From positions 47,095,058 to 47,159,057 of the forward strand of contig OU862919.1 in the NCBI GenBank assembly GCA_917880885.1: a stretch of DNA of 64,000 nucleotides, given 5' to 3'. Below, in pieces: positions 43,617-53,133 of the stretch (the stretch's first letter is position 1; the number at the start of each line of letters is the position of its first letter). Origin of the DNA: Limnephilus marmoratus (taxonomy: Eukaryota; Arthropoda; Insecta; Trichoptera; Limnephilidae). The notes beneath the pieces were generated by a model. That model did no database searches. It was not told where the DNA came from and saw nothing but the letters and a program-made list of their open reading frames with translations. Both the position numbers and the translations under genes were made by a program.

Positions 43617-43985
43617 AGTATATCTAAAGTGACCAAACGTCCCGTTGTCGCCGGGACAGTCCCGTTTTCAGGCAGCGTGCCCCGGTGTCCCCGAACACAG
43701 CTTAGGGACGCCAAAATGTCCCGTTTTCGAAAAGAAAAAAACTCGTAGTAGAATTTTTAAAAATATAAAAAAGAGCTCATGCTTTTTATGCGCCTACACA
43801 AACATACCGGTAATCTTGAAATACATAAATTTCTCAAATAGCGAACTCTAACATGACATGAAAAAAACATTGCTATCATGTCAATTGTATTGTATGAAAG
43901 TGTGAGGCACCTACAACGAATAAGTTTATTATTTATAGAATAATGAAATAATTTTACTTTGTATAAACCACTGATTTGATGTACA

Positions 43986-44026
43986 AATCCGACCGGTTTC
44001 GGAACAAACGTTCCTTCGTCAGGGAA
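43986..44026 (-). ncRNA. Hammerhead-ribozyme-like motif, left arm
   Basis: The reverse-strand copy of the motif at 44,386-44,423, identical in the core: CTGACGA, A, GGAAC/GTTCC stem, GAAA, CCGGTC. Confidence 0.5.
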
Positions 44027-44131
44027 AGCTTATACTAATTTGACAGTTTCGAACAATGTTTTATTATGGTAGGGGTGGAGATAATAATGTAGATTATATT
44101 ATTATATTATATTACATATTTTGAAAAAAAT

Positions 44132-44302
44132 ACAGGGATAAATATTCTTCATATTAATCATAAAGGAAAACGTTTAGATAACTTAGAAGCCTTGGAAATT
44201 AAAAAATCCCTTAAAAATAATGAATCTATTATCAACAAACAAAAAATATTGTCATATAGCCCAATCATGGATTTGTTCCCCTACCCACCCACTCTACACT
44301 AA
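44132..44302 (+). pseudogene. Penelope-like protein C-terminal fragment
   Basis: The frame reads NILHINHKGKRLDNLEALEI, then KKSLKNNESIINKQ, and a short proline-rich end before TAA at 44,300-44,302. The same order (ILHTGYKASQINNLEILEI, IINKQ) follows the GIY-YIG core in the element at 45,885-46,905. The GIY-YIG catalytic segment and RT are missing. Confidence 0.72.
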
Positions 44303-44385
44303 TACCTACCTACCCAATCTACATTATTATCTCCACCCCTACCATAATAAAACATTGTTCGAAACTGTCAAATTAGTATAAGCTT

Positions 44386-44423
44386 TCCCTGACGAAGGAA
44401 CGTTTGTTCCGAAACCGGTCGGA
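44386..44423 (+). ncRNA. Hammerhead-ribozyme-like motif, right arm
   Basis: CTGACGA (44,389-44,395), one A, stem II GGAAC/GTTCC with loop GTTT, GAAA (44,411-44,414), ACCGGT as a minimal stem III, and cleavage triplet GTC (44,418-44,420). Stem I (TCC with GGA) is only 3 bp before mismatches. The palindromic stem III would favour dimer cleavage. Confidence 0.52.
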
Positions 44424-44631
44424 TTTGTACATCAAATAAGTGGTTTATACAAAGTAAAATTATTTCATTATTCTATAATGGATAACCACAAAGTAATAGC
44501 TACATTCAAAAATATTATTATTTATATTTTATTTAATTAATGAAGGGGCTCGAATTCCAATAATCCATACGTTTGGTAGCTGCAAGACGAGTTGTGATCT
44601 GGCCTCCTACATAGTAAAGAACATTCACCCG

Positions 44632-45334
44632 TTAAGAGCGTTTAACCAGCCAGCGGACAAAAAACCACATTTCGTCGAAAGTTGTTCTTACGATCGTGCA
44701 GGGCGATTACAATGAGAAAGATTAATTATTCTCCGTACCAGCTTTTTTAAATTATAACTCAATATCGAATTTATTTCAATCCAAATTAGCTTTAATTTAT
44801 ACCTTCATCCAAAAATGCTGAAAGGCGTGATGATAAAACTATTAAAATAATGTACTTTTTGTAATTATTTTTTGATTATAAGTATTTATCATTTAATCAG
44901 AATGTTAAAAAGATCTGAAATATATTAGTTTGTAAGTGCGCAAATAAATACACAAATATAACAATTTTCGTCAAGAAACACATGTACGTACATATCTTTT
45001 AATGATTTTATTGAAACTAAAATTAAAATTCTAAAACATGCGTTTGCTAGATAATGTATTGATTTATTTTACTGCATGATTATATTATTTGAAATGGGTG
45101 TGGTATAATACAAAATCTTTTTTGAAAATTTTACAAATCTGCCAACGACCTATGGAATAACCTTATTATACTAAAAATTAAAAAAAAATCTCAAAATTTA
45201 TTACATGCGAATGCTAGATAAAATAACAATCTTTCGAAATTCATTTTTAAATTTTTTGTGGAAAAGAGTCAATACGTCTAAAATCTGATTTGAAAATGAC
45301 ATATTTCTGGTTTTCTCTGGTAATGCCATCTTAA
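44632..45334 (+). mobile_element. TTAA-flanked repeat, copy 2
   Basis: Same element as 11,757-12,478, in the same orientation. Differences are point changes and small indels, including loss of ~20 bp near 44,895. TTAA is at both ends. Confidence 0.62.
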
Positions 45335-46021
45335 ATCCATGCTAATTTTAGTCAAAAACATTTTTACCGCAACATATTGCTTTATTTCGTTTAATAGTAA
45401 AACAAAACTCTTTAAATTTTGAACAAGGGTCTAGAATTCCCATCGTCCATGCGATTGGTAGCTGCAAGACGAATTGTAATATAGCCTCTTGTACGACGCT
45501 CTTGTGGCGATTTTTCGCAAAAACAGCGCAATATAAGTTGTCCACCTACCTTTTTTCCGGTGTCCCGGTTTGGGGAAAAAATAAATGGCCACATTAAGTA
45601 TATCACAATTTCTTTTTGTTCAAATCCGTATCTTGAGTCCCAAATATACTTTATTTCGTAAAAGCACTCGACATTCTCGGAAGTGGTAAAGTTATTAATT
45701 GTCCTGACCTTCAACTTCTTATCTAAATTTTTCCTAATTCATTCTGTCCCTTCTATGTCTATGGCCATCCAACACCCTCCGCACGTGCCTTGAATTTATA
45801 ATAGGTCGGAACAACGAATTCCTGCATATTCGCCACAAAACAATCAATTAATTTGGGGATTTTCTGATGTTTTTTTTTCGAAGAAAACTTCTTCGGAAAG
45901 GTTTTCACTTTGTGATGGCATTATTTATTTTAATGAAAAGACGAATAACTTTGTTTACATCACTTTTATTTGTACACAATCTACATGTTTCGTGAACACC
46001 AGGATTAAAAGTATACTAAAC

Positions 46022-46505
46022 TTAAAAAAATAAACATAGATCATATATGAGAGGAAGGGGTAGGAGGAAGGGGAGGGGTAAGATTGAGGGAACTTTATTC
46101 AAATTGGGGATTTCAAAGTCATTAGCAGGGAAAGACCAGTTAAGTGGGAAAAGGTTCAAAAGAGGGTTTATAAAAATTTGTTGCTTATTAATTATGTCTG
46201 CTTTATTATTTACATTTTTCTTAATTTCTAAAATCTCTAAATTATTTATCTGTGATGCCTTATAACCCGTATGTAATATTTTAAGTCCATGGTTTTTGTC
46301 AAAATTATGATAATTTTTTATTAAATGATCTGCGAACTCAGATTCGCTATTGCCATTTAATGCCCTGAGATGTTCTTTAACCCTTACTTCAAAGTTTCTA
46401 TTTGTTCTACCTATATAAAAGTAATTACAGTCTTTACAATTTAGTTTATAAACGCCCGATTTTTTTGTTGTAATGTCGCTATCTTTGTTATTAACGATGA
46501 ACTTT
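46022..46505 (-). pseudogene. Penelope-like GIY-YIG endonuclease domain
   Basis: The open frame begins KFIVNNKDSD and carries SGVYKLNCKDCNYFYIGRTN, then NFEVRVKEHLRAL and ADHLIKNYHNFD. The GIY (here GVY), YIG, Arg and Glu/His motif residues are present, plus the paired cysteines typical of Penelope endonucleases. The tail is NLEILEIKK...IINKQ then a proline/leucine-rich end; the stop is at 46,022-46,024. A frameshift in an A run near 46,505 separates it from the upstream linker, so this copy is broken. Confidence 0.85.
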
Positions 46506-46507
46506 TT

Positions 46508-46801
46508 TTAATTTATTATTTTATTTGTATAAAACGCTGGTTGTATAGTACCGGTAATATTTTTACTAATTATTTTTGACATATTGTTATTAACAAATAG
46601 AATTCTACGCCATTGATTATTTATTTGTTTAGAAAAAGGGTAAATATATAGTTTTAAGAATTTCTGTTTATTCTTTTTATTTATTAGTTGATTTATTAAT
46701 TTAGCAGAATAACCATTATTAACTGCTATTTGTTTAATAATATTTAATTCCGAAGTGTAATTCGGAACAGACAAAGGAATCGTAAATAATCTATTAATCA
46801 T
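46508..46801 (-). pseudogene. Penelope-like linker between RT and GIY-YIG
   Basis: The frame has LFTIPLSVPNYTSELNIIKQ, AVNNGYSAKLINQLINKKNK and a WRRILFVNN segment. That is the pattern of the RT thumb-to-endonuclease linker of Penelope-type proteins. It ends just before the GIY-YIG frame, offset by one frameshift. Confidence 0.65.
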
Positions 46802-46905
46802 AGAGTGAAAGGCCGCGAGTTTTTGAGAATAAGGATGATTTCATTGTAGATTGTGTACAAATAAAAGTGATGTAAACAAAGTTATTTGTCTTTTCATTAA
46901 AAAAA

Positions 46906-47209
46906 AAATCTGATATGTTTATGTTGCATGAAATATCCCATTTTTTTAGTTTCATGTGTGCGATCCGGGATTCGCAGTTGGACTGCCGCGCTTATCGCAG
47001 TGAGATTCGCACATAAGGAATATTCTAATCAAAATGAGTCTTGTTTGCCGTAGTTTTTCCTTGGGAGTTTAAGGCTTAGAAAAGTCTGCCGCAAAACACA
47101 TCAAAAAGAGCCTTTTTAGATTCCATAGATCACTGACTAAAATTTTATGAAGGGTTCGAAAAAGAGAATAATTTTCAGATAAAGATCAGGACGTGCTACA
47201 TTCTATTTC
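46906..47209. other. Unassigned DNA
   Basis: No gene or repeat was recognised. Confidence 0.3.
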
Positions 47210-47335
47210 ATCTCATTCACTTCCCCACCCCCTTCAGCCTCAGAACATACCCCAAAAGGGTTTGCCAAAGTCACAATGACGCGGGACAGTCGTGAGCAGA
47301 TTGGACTAGTGCGATATTCACATAAAAAAAATCTT
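47210..47335 (+). repeat. Short A-tailed repeat, diverged copy
   Basis: CCTTCAGCCTCAGAACATAC, a GGGTTTGCC middle and GCGATATTCACATAAAAAAA parallel 48,245-48,420. Confidence 0.45.
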
Positions 47336-47686
47336 TTAATTTCTGCATATAATTATTCAAAACAGGAATCTATCAAATAAATTACTTATACCTATAATAT
47401 ACTAAAGCGAACACAAATTGGGACAATTATTTTAATAATAAGTTACAATAGAAAATGTAATAGGAAAATCAATAAATAAAAGCTGACAATACACCCAAAT
47501 CAACGAATACGAACTGTGAGCACACTCCCACATAGGAAATATTCAATGTACGAGTATGTAGTTATGTATTCTATGTCAAACAGTCCACATCCTCGCTATG
47601 TGCGATATTTCTCGCTCAAATTTAAGCGGGCTAAATCTGACGCTCAAGTCTTGATGAGCCGGAGTCTTGATGTTCCTTTGTTTGAC
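47336..47686. other. Unassigned AT-rich DNA
   Basis: No gene or shared repeat was recognised. Confidence 0.3.
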
Positions 47687-47938
47687 GCCGGGCGGCGTAT
47701 TTACAAAACCTATACCGATTCAGTCGCGGTAACGACAATTTACATTTTGAATATACCTCTACATTGGTTATTTTTTATCACATTGCAAAAACAAAAATTG
47801 TTCTAAAATCTAGATAAAATAATCTTTCTAATGTGTGTATTAGAAATTAATAATTTTATTTCTAAATATTTAAATTTTGATAATGAAAATTTAAAGCGAC
47901 TGAAACGCGGTAGGGATTGTAAATACGCCGCCGGGCGC
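47687..47938. mobile_element. GCCGGGCGGCG MITE
   Basis: The inverted ends GCCGGGCGGCGTATTTACAA...TTCAGTCGC and GCGACTGAA...TTGTAAATACGCCGCCGGGC are ~40 bp with a few mismatches and enclose ~170 bp of AT-rich DNA. A partial copy lies at 26,125-26,250. No duplication could be fixed. Confidence 0.7.
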
Positions 47939-48244
47939 TAGCAATCAAGTAAATAATATTGAATACTTCCATATCACTGAAATTTACGTAAATTACCTAA
48001 TTTTATAAGAGTTGACTATTATATGAATATCGATGTTATTAATTGATAATCAATCTAAAATAGTCTGATAAGGGATTTGTTTTCAGCAATAAGGTTATAG
48101 ATTAAATTTAGACTCGCCATTGTCTCACAAGCTCAAGATGTGTGGCAAGTAATAAACGCTCTTATGTTTTCAGTAAATTCTTAATACAAAAGTTATTCAT
48201 GTGTGTGTACGAACGACATATTGCTTGAAATGGCTTTAGCCGTG
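47939..48244. other. Unassigned AT-rich DNA
   Basis: No gene or shared repeat was recognised. Confidence 0.3.
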
Positions 48245-48420
48245 TTTGGTGACCAGATCTGAATAGCCAAGTACTTTCCCACCTTCCTCTTCCCTATCTC
48301 CTTCCCCTCCCCACTACCTTCAGCCTCACAACAACCCAATTGGGGATGCCATAGTCTCACTGGCTCCAGACGGGAGCAATTGGGACTCTTGTGCGGTATT
48401 CATGTAAAAAAACAAAATCA
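48245..48420 (+). repeat. Short A-tailed repeat (SINE-like family)
   Basis: TTTGGTGACCAGATCTGAAT, CTACCTTCAGCCTCACAACA, CCCAATTGGGGATGCCATAG, ACTCTTGTGCGGTATTCATG then an A run. It matches 12,720-12,945 on the other strand. Confidence 0.55.
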
Positions 48421-48794
48421 GTAGTTTGTTTTTACAAAGAAAAAAGAAATACGTTCCTAGAGGAATAGATTAAAATAATAATAAAATATAATAAATAAAA
48501 TAATAATATAAGACAATCCGTGTAATACCTGGTGATATCCAGGCTTGCGACCTATATATGGATTAAGCCCCGTTTATAATAGGAATAAGCGTTAAGAATA
48601 GGTCGATGCCGTAATCCGTAATATTTTAGATTGTCGTTTATAATTGGAATAGAAATAGAGTAGAATACGCTCATAAAAGTGACTATACCACTGTTACTTG
48701 TCTATATCAACTGTCAACCGAGAGTATACTTTAAGTCATATTGTTTTATACTGTAAGTAAACAAATATTGAAACGATGGATTCGTCAGACAGGT
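48421..48794. other. Unassigned AT-rich DNA
   Basis: No gene was recognised. AATAATAATAAAAT-like simple sequence sits near 48,475-48,510. Confidence 0.3.
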
Positions 48795-48978
48795 GACCGG
48801 CCAACTCAGAAAGAAATCAACTCAGAACGACCTCAGAAAGGTCATTAAGAGTGATGATAAAAAATATTTAAAAATTGGTTAAATAGGTTAAGTTAGGTTA
48901 GGGTTCCCGGCTATTTTTAAATTAATTTTTTATAGCTTTTAATGACCTTTCTGAGGTGGTTCTGTTGGTTTCACCTGA
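48795..48978. mobile_element. CCAACTCAGAA MITE, full copy
   Basis: Left AGGTGACCGGCCAACTCAGA and right TTCTGTTGGTTTCACCT are inverted. The interior has CAGAAAGGTCATTAAGAGTG and AGGTTAAGTTAGGTTAGGGT. Confidence 0.68.
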
Positions 48979-49429
48979 GTTTTCATGGAACCGTCAGACA
49001 ATGTTGCATGCGGAATGTTTATGTCAACTCTGGGGCTAAGTAAATACTTTTTCACAAAATTATTGTTCAACTAAACTGAATAGTAGATACCACAGAGTAT
49101 AGAGTATCGATGGAAAATACATAAGTGTCAGCATATAGACTGAATGCTGTAGAAATGAGATCCCTGAGGCGTATGTGTGGTAAAACCATGCACGATCGTG
49201 TGAGAAATGTGGAGATCCGCGAAGAATGCAAGGCTGATGTAAGCGTGATGAGTAAGATTAAGAAAGGGACGCTCAGATGGTTTGGGCATGTAGAGCGAAT
49301 GAACGAGGAAAGGTGTGTAAGGAGAATATATGACGCAAATGTGAATGGGAGAAGAAATCGGGGACGCCCAAGGAAGACATGGCACGACCAAGTGAATCAG
49401 ATACTTGAGTCGGGCCGGAGGCGTCTACT

Positions 49430-50533
49430 AATAATAGATATCTACAGGAATTCCAAAAACTGAAAAAATCGAACTAATATCTATGAGAACCAAAGTGTTG
49501 ACGAATATCTACAGCTCAAACTGTTGACTAATATCTACAGCACTGGCAGAGGTTGGATTGCGATTATGTGTAGCATATTGGAATAACGTAATATTGCGTA
49601 TGCAGCTTAATAACTTAATTTATGTAAGTATTGTTAGCGGACCTAAATGGGGGTCCCTATATTCTGCCGACAGACTAGCTCAGGTTTTAGTCAGCAGAGC
49701 GGGAGAGGCCCTCACCACCAGGGTGGTAGGATCTGTGAGGCGTGTGTGGGTCTTTCCTGAAATAAAGCTCAAATTTTTACGGGCTGGGAGAAGGCAGTGA
49801 AACCAGTAATCAGGGTAAACATCAGTTATATTGGGTAAAACATCTGCGTAAACACAATATCACAATAATGCATACATAGTAATTCAGGGTAGCAACAACA
49901 GTTATATCTAAAAAGGAGGAATCTGTCTCTATAATCTCTCTGGAAGGGCTATTTATCTCCGCGGTGAATTTACTGCGAACACACGCAAATAAGGGGGGAA
50001 AACAGCTTGGGTACTTACAGCTGGGGGCTGAACTCTTGTAGATTCAGTGACGGGAAAGAATATAGCCATTCTTGGAGTTCCCGCAAGTCACTATGCAAAA
50101 CACGCTGCATCGTGGCTTGCAGAATGTTCCGGAACTGTGCGGAACGGTTTACGACAACACGGGCGCTCAAGCCAGGCGCTGGAGAAGAGTGGCGGTTGGC
50201 GGCTCGCTGTCGACGGTGGCTTTGCTGGGTTCCGCCGCCCGTAGCGCGCCGGTAAGCTAGCGGCGCGGGAGTGAAACTGTAGTTTGCGCAGTGGCGTATT
50301 TGTGTATCGTAACACCATGTATGTAAAAATCCCTAATATCGGACTATTGGACACATTTAGCTGATTAGTCCAATCTACGCTCTGTAGATATTAATCAACA
50401 CTGGGACCGTCATAGATATTCGTCCGACCTTAGCTCTGTAGATATTAGTCAACACTCTGAAGTTCGTAGATATTAGTTCAACACATGAGCTGTAGATGTT
50501 CGTCCGACATACAGGCTGTAGATATTAGTATCT
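49430..50533. mobile_element. Element with inverted subterminal repeat arrays
   Basis: The left end has AGATATCTACAG, ACTAATATCTATGAG, GACGAATATCTACAGC and TTGACTAATATCTACAGC, spaced about 30-40 bp. The right end has four to six copies of the mirror CTGTAGATATTAGTCAACA. Ends made of short arrays in opposite orientation are typical of foldback-like DNA elements. It is interrupted by an LTR-like element at 49,632-50,314. The target duplication is uncertain. Confidence 0.65.
49632..50314. mobile_element. LTR-like element, copy 2
   Basis: Ends TGTTAGCG and TCGTAACA (TG...CA). The terminal GTGAAACTGTAGTTTGCGCA and CACCACCAGGGTGGTA blocks match 39,859-40,738, but the middle differs. No coding sequence and no clear target duplication. 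Possible solo LTR. Confidence 0.5.
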
Positions 50534-50690
50534 GGAGTCGTCGGGCCATGTGAAGAGTCGGAATAATAGAAGAGCATGTATGAGACGATGTATGAATGTG
50601 AACGAGGCAAGGAGTGTGTGCCAAGATCGAGTTGTTTGGCGGTCCGTCCTCTTTACCTACCCCTGCGGGGAAACGGCGTGATGGTTAGTT

Positions 50691-51256
50691 AGTTAGTCAG
50701 CTTGATCTAAGCTTTCTGCAATCCGTAACCGTAAAAGATAAAGTTGAACCATCTCTTCGGTTGTGGAAAAAAAATAACTGATTATTGCCATCTATTATAA
50801 ACGGGATACACAGGTTTTCTATCTTCCAAATTCTACGGCCTAGGCCTAGGGCTTACCAAATACTAGGGATTACAGACTATTCCTATTATAAACGCCACTT
50901 TATGTTCCAAGCCACACTAAGCTCGACATTCCAAGCAAGCTGAGCTTAAAATCAACCGATATACTGGGCCTATGTAACCGCGATAATTTGATGTGAAGCG
51001 CGAAGGTTCCGACATTGTTATGTGTGAACGACCTTGAACTTGATTCTGTAATCATTCCGGCCTAGAAAGAGGTCAAAACAGCTGCTCTAATATTATTGAA
51101 GTAGCTAACGAAATTATTGAATGATGAACTAATTTTAATTCCTACGGAAGACATTAGAAAAAGAAAGGATAATCGCATATAAAAAAAAACATACATTCCA
51201 TCTGCAAATCAGGTGAACTATTTAAACATGTAGGTAAGTAAAAAAAAAAAAAAAAA
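50691..51256. other. Unassigned DNA
   Basis: No gene or repeat was identified. A poly(A) run (51,241-51,256) directly precedes the next repeat. Confidence 0.3.
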
Positions 51257-51750
51257 CGAGTGTGCTTTAGACCACACGACTAAAGTAAAACTTCTTTGGC
51301 TCCATCTATATGATAGGAAGAGAGAAAGAAAATGTGCGCGCGCACTGCTCTCTCTTGCTCCTACAGTGTGTTACAGACAATAGGCCTGCACTGTGTCTTA
51401 GATATACGAAACGTAACTGGCTATGAGAGAAAGAGAAAATGTGTGCTCGCACCTCACTCTCTCTCTTGCCCGTACAATAATATCATCATCATCATCATCT
51501 TCTTCCCCTTGTCCTATTCGGGTCGGGTACCCATTGCATCGACAAGGCTCCTCCGTACGTCCCTGTCTTCATGTCTTGTGCTGATTGTTCGAACTCCAGT
51601 AACATACGAAACGTAACTCTCTCTCTCTCTTTCTATCTTCACTAACTTATATCTCCCTCTCAACTACCGTTCGCCTCGCTTTTCGTAACGCTCTCGTCAC
51701 GCACTCACCAGCTTACTCCCCAAGTCAAGCGTGCGTAAAGAAGTTTTACT
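51257..51750. repeat. Repeat shared with 26,398-26,655, with insertions
   Basis: Outer parts AAACGAGTGTGCTTTAGACC and GCGTGCGTAAAGAAGTTTTA match the other copy. The middle holds two similar purine-rich units (GAGAGAAAGARAATGTGYGC) and a small LINE 3' end at 51,480-51,615. Confidence 0.58.
51480..51615 (-). pseudogene. LINE 3'-terminal fragment with (GAT)n tail
   Basis: The minus strand reads VRTISTRHEDRDVRRSLVDA then MGTRPE and a stop, ending in AAGATGATGATGATGATA. RTE-like terminus, only ~130 bp. Confidence 0.5.
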
Positions 51751-52515
51751 TCAAAATATTTTTTTTTTTTCCTAGAATTAGATAAATATTTTTTTTAAAC
51801 ATTGAATATTAGGTTAAGATGTTTCAAACTCTATCTACCTACGTACTAAAAAAAGATAAATGTAGAAAAATATATTTTTTTAAATAATATTATTTTGTCG
51901 ACTTGCACCTGGTTGAACATACCTACAAGTTATCTGACAGAATATTTTTTAAAAAATTGTGTGCACCTTTTTTGGGCGAATTTTTCCCTTAGCTCTTTTA
52001 GGCACAGGTTATGGAAATTACACTTCGTTTCAACGATAACTACAAGAAACAGCTATTCACACGCACAAAATAGTTGTTGTTAGGTTCTTAGTTTGGGTTA
52101 AATAAGTAATTCGTGCGTAGGTACCTAGGTATTCAGATTGAAACAAAACTTACGCAAATGTCAATCCATACAAGAAAAATCCAAAATGGCGGAAAAGGGA
52201 TCTTTTTAAACTGTAAATGTTAAACTATGATTGAATAAAAATGGTTGGTATCCATCCAAATGTAATTATTGTAATTACAATAGAGAACTCCAGTCCAAAT
52301 TTTTTATTTTTTTTAATGAATAAAGACCTTCAAACTTAAATAACTGCATTTTTATTTTTATTTTCATAGTTAGTTTTAATAGTTAAAATAATTGTCAAAG
52401 TTTTAATTTTTCTAGACCATCAGAAAAGCACCATATCTATGGTGGATTGTTAATATGGTGATATGGTCTTCACCCACCGATAGTTTATTTACCTCCAAGT
52501 TGTCATATTGAATCA
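51751..52515. other. AT-rich DNA including the empty-site homologue of the 62.4-kb LINE
   Basis: Positions 52,290-52,400 (GAACTCCAGTCCAAATTTTT, CTTAAATAACTGCATTTTTA, AATAGTTAAAATAATTGTCA) match the flanks of the LINE at 62,375-63,937, without the LINE. No gene. Confidence 0.5.
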
Positions 52516-53133
52516 GTGATGTTATGTCGAGGGAAATTTCCCTATATCTAGGGGAGAAAAATATTTTTTAGGGATAAGGGAAATCAGGACAAAATCTAGG
52601 GAAATTTCGAACTCTGGCAAAATGTTTATTACATATGACAGTATTACGTATACATATATATTTTTTGGAATTCTTATGAATCTTAATTATTGTTCATGTA
52701 CTTACTTGCAATGTTATTTTTAACACTGACAACTCAAAATGATATTATATGTATCTAAAAAGATAAATGGGACCCCTGAAAAAAAATTTAATTTATGTTT
52801 TAAGTTCTGTTTTTTTGGTGATTGTGGTTAATTTTTATTTTGCAAAGTGTTTTTTTTTTATTTGGAATTCAGTTTCTAATTCAGTGGTGAGTGTATTCGT
52901 ACTTTTAAATTATTACTTCACGTAGCAAAAAGTGCTTTATTTGGAAAAACACAGTATTATTAGTATATTTACCAAGTTCCGATATCTTTCCAATTAATTA
53001 ATCATATTAATTAACATATAACAGGATTAGTGTTACACAATCAGGTGGCTACGTAGGTAATTGCGTTAATGTGAAATTCTAGGGAAATTTCACTTCGAAA
53101 TCTAGGGAAATAATTTTTTTGGGCAGAGCATCC
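52516..53133. mobile_element. Possible hAT-like MITE with CTAGGGAAATTT repeats
   Basis: The left end CAGTGATGTTATG is mirrored imperfectly by CAGAGCATCCCTG at the right. Just inside, CTAGGGAAATTTC-type words occur at 52,534, 52,595, 53,078 and 53,098, in the same orientation. The ends resemble CAGGGATGCTCTG hAT termini, but the flanking 8-mers do not match. Confidence 0.4.

Larger units (their letters stand above)
43934..44477 (+). mobile_element. Penelope-like element remnant with inverted terminal repeats
   Basis: Two 162-bp arms (43,934-44,095 and 44,316-44,477) are reverse complements, with a single mismatch seen. Each contains a hammerhead-like motif. Between them lies the C-terminal end of a Penelope-type protein (44,132-44,302, plus strand). 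This is a severely 5'-truncated element in the inverted-LTR configuration known for Penelope-like elements. Confidence 0.78.
43625..45596. mobile_element. hAT-type element with 8-bp target duplication, carrying nested repeats
   Basis: AGTATATC flanks both ends (43,617-43,624 and 45,597-45,604). Termini TAAAGTGACCAAACGTCCCG and its mirror GGCCACATTA are weak TIRs, with GTCCCG/CCGGGAC words clustered just inside. The interior holds a Penelope-like palindrome (43,934-44,477) and a TTAA repeat (44,632-45,334). A ~70-bp segment (TTGGTAGCTGCAAGACGA) is present on both sides of the latter, at 44,540-44,620 and 45,420-45,495. No transposase was recognised. Confidence 0.72.
45885..46905 (-). mobile_element. 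Penelope-like element, 5'-truncated, with inverted repeats
   Basis: A ~57-bp sequence (TAATGAAAAGAC, TTTGTTTACATCACTTTTAT, TTGTACACAATCTACA) occurs at 45,929-45,985 and inverted at 46,845-46,901. Between them is a minus-strand Penelope-type C-terminal protein. Beyond the left repeat, minus-strand CCTGGTGTTCACGAAACATG looks like a decayed hammerhead core. The RT domain is absent. Confidence 0.8.
49115..50690 (+). pseudogene. LINE C-terminal region split by a ~1.1-kb nested insertion
   Basis: Before the insertion: RLNAVEMRSLRRMCGKTMHD, KGTLRWFGHVERMNEERC and GRPRKTWHDQVNQILES (49,125-49,420). After it, at about 50,535-50,680, come EARSVCQDRVVWRSV and a TYPCGETA end followed by TGA. Both parts are the post-RT domain and C terminus of an RTE-like insect LINE. 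5'-truncated, and interrupted by the element at ~49,430-50,533. Confidence 0.7.
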
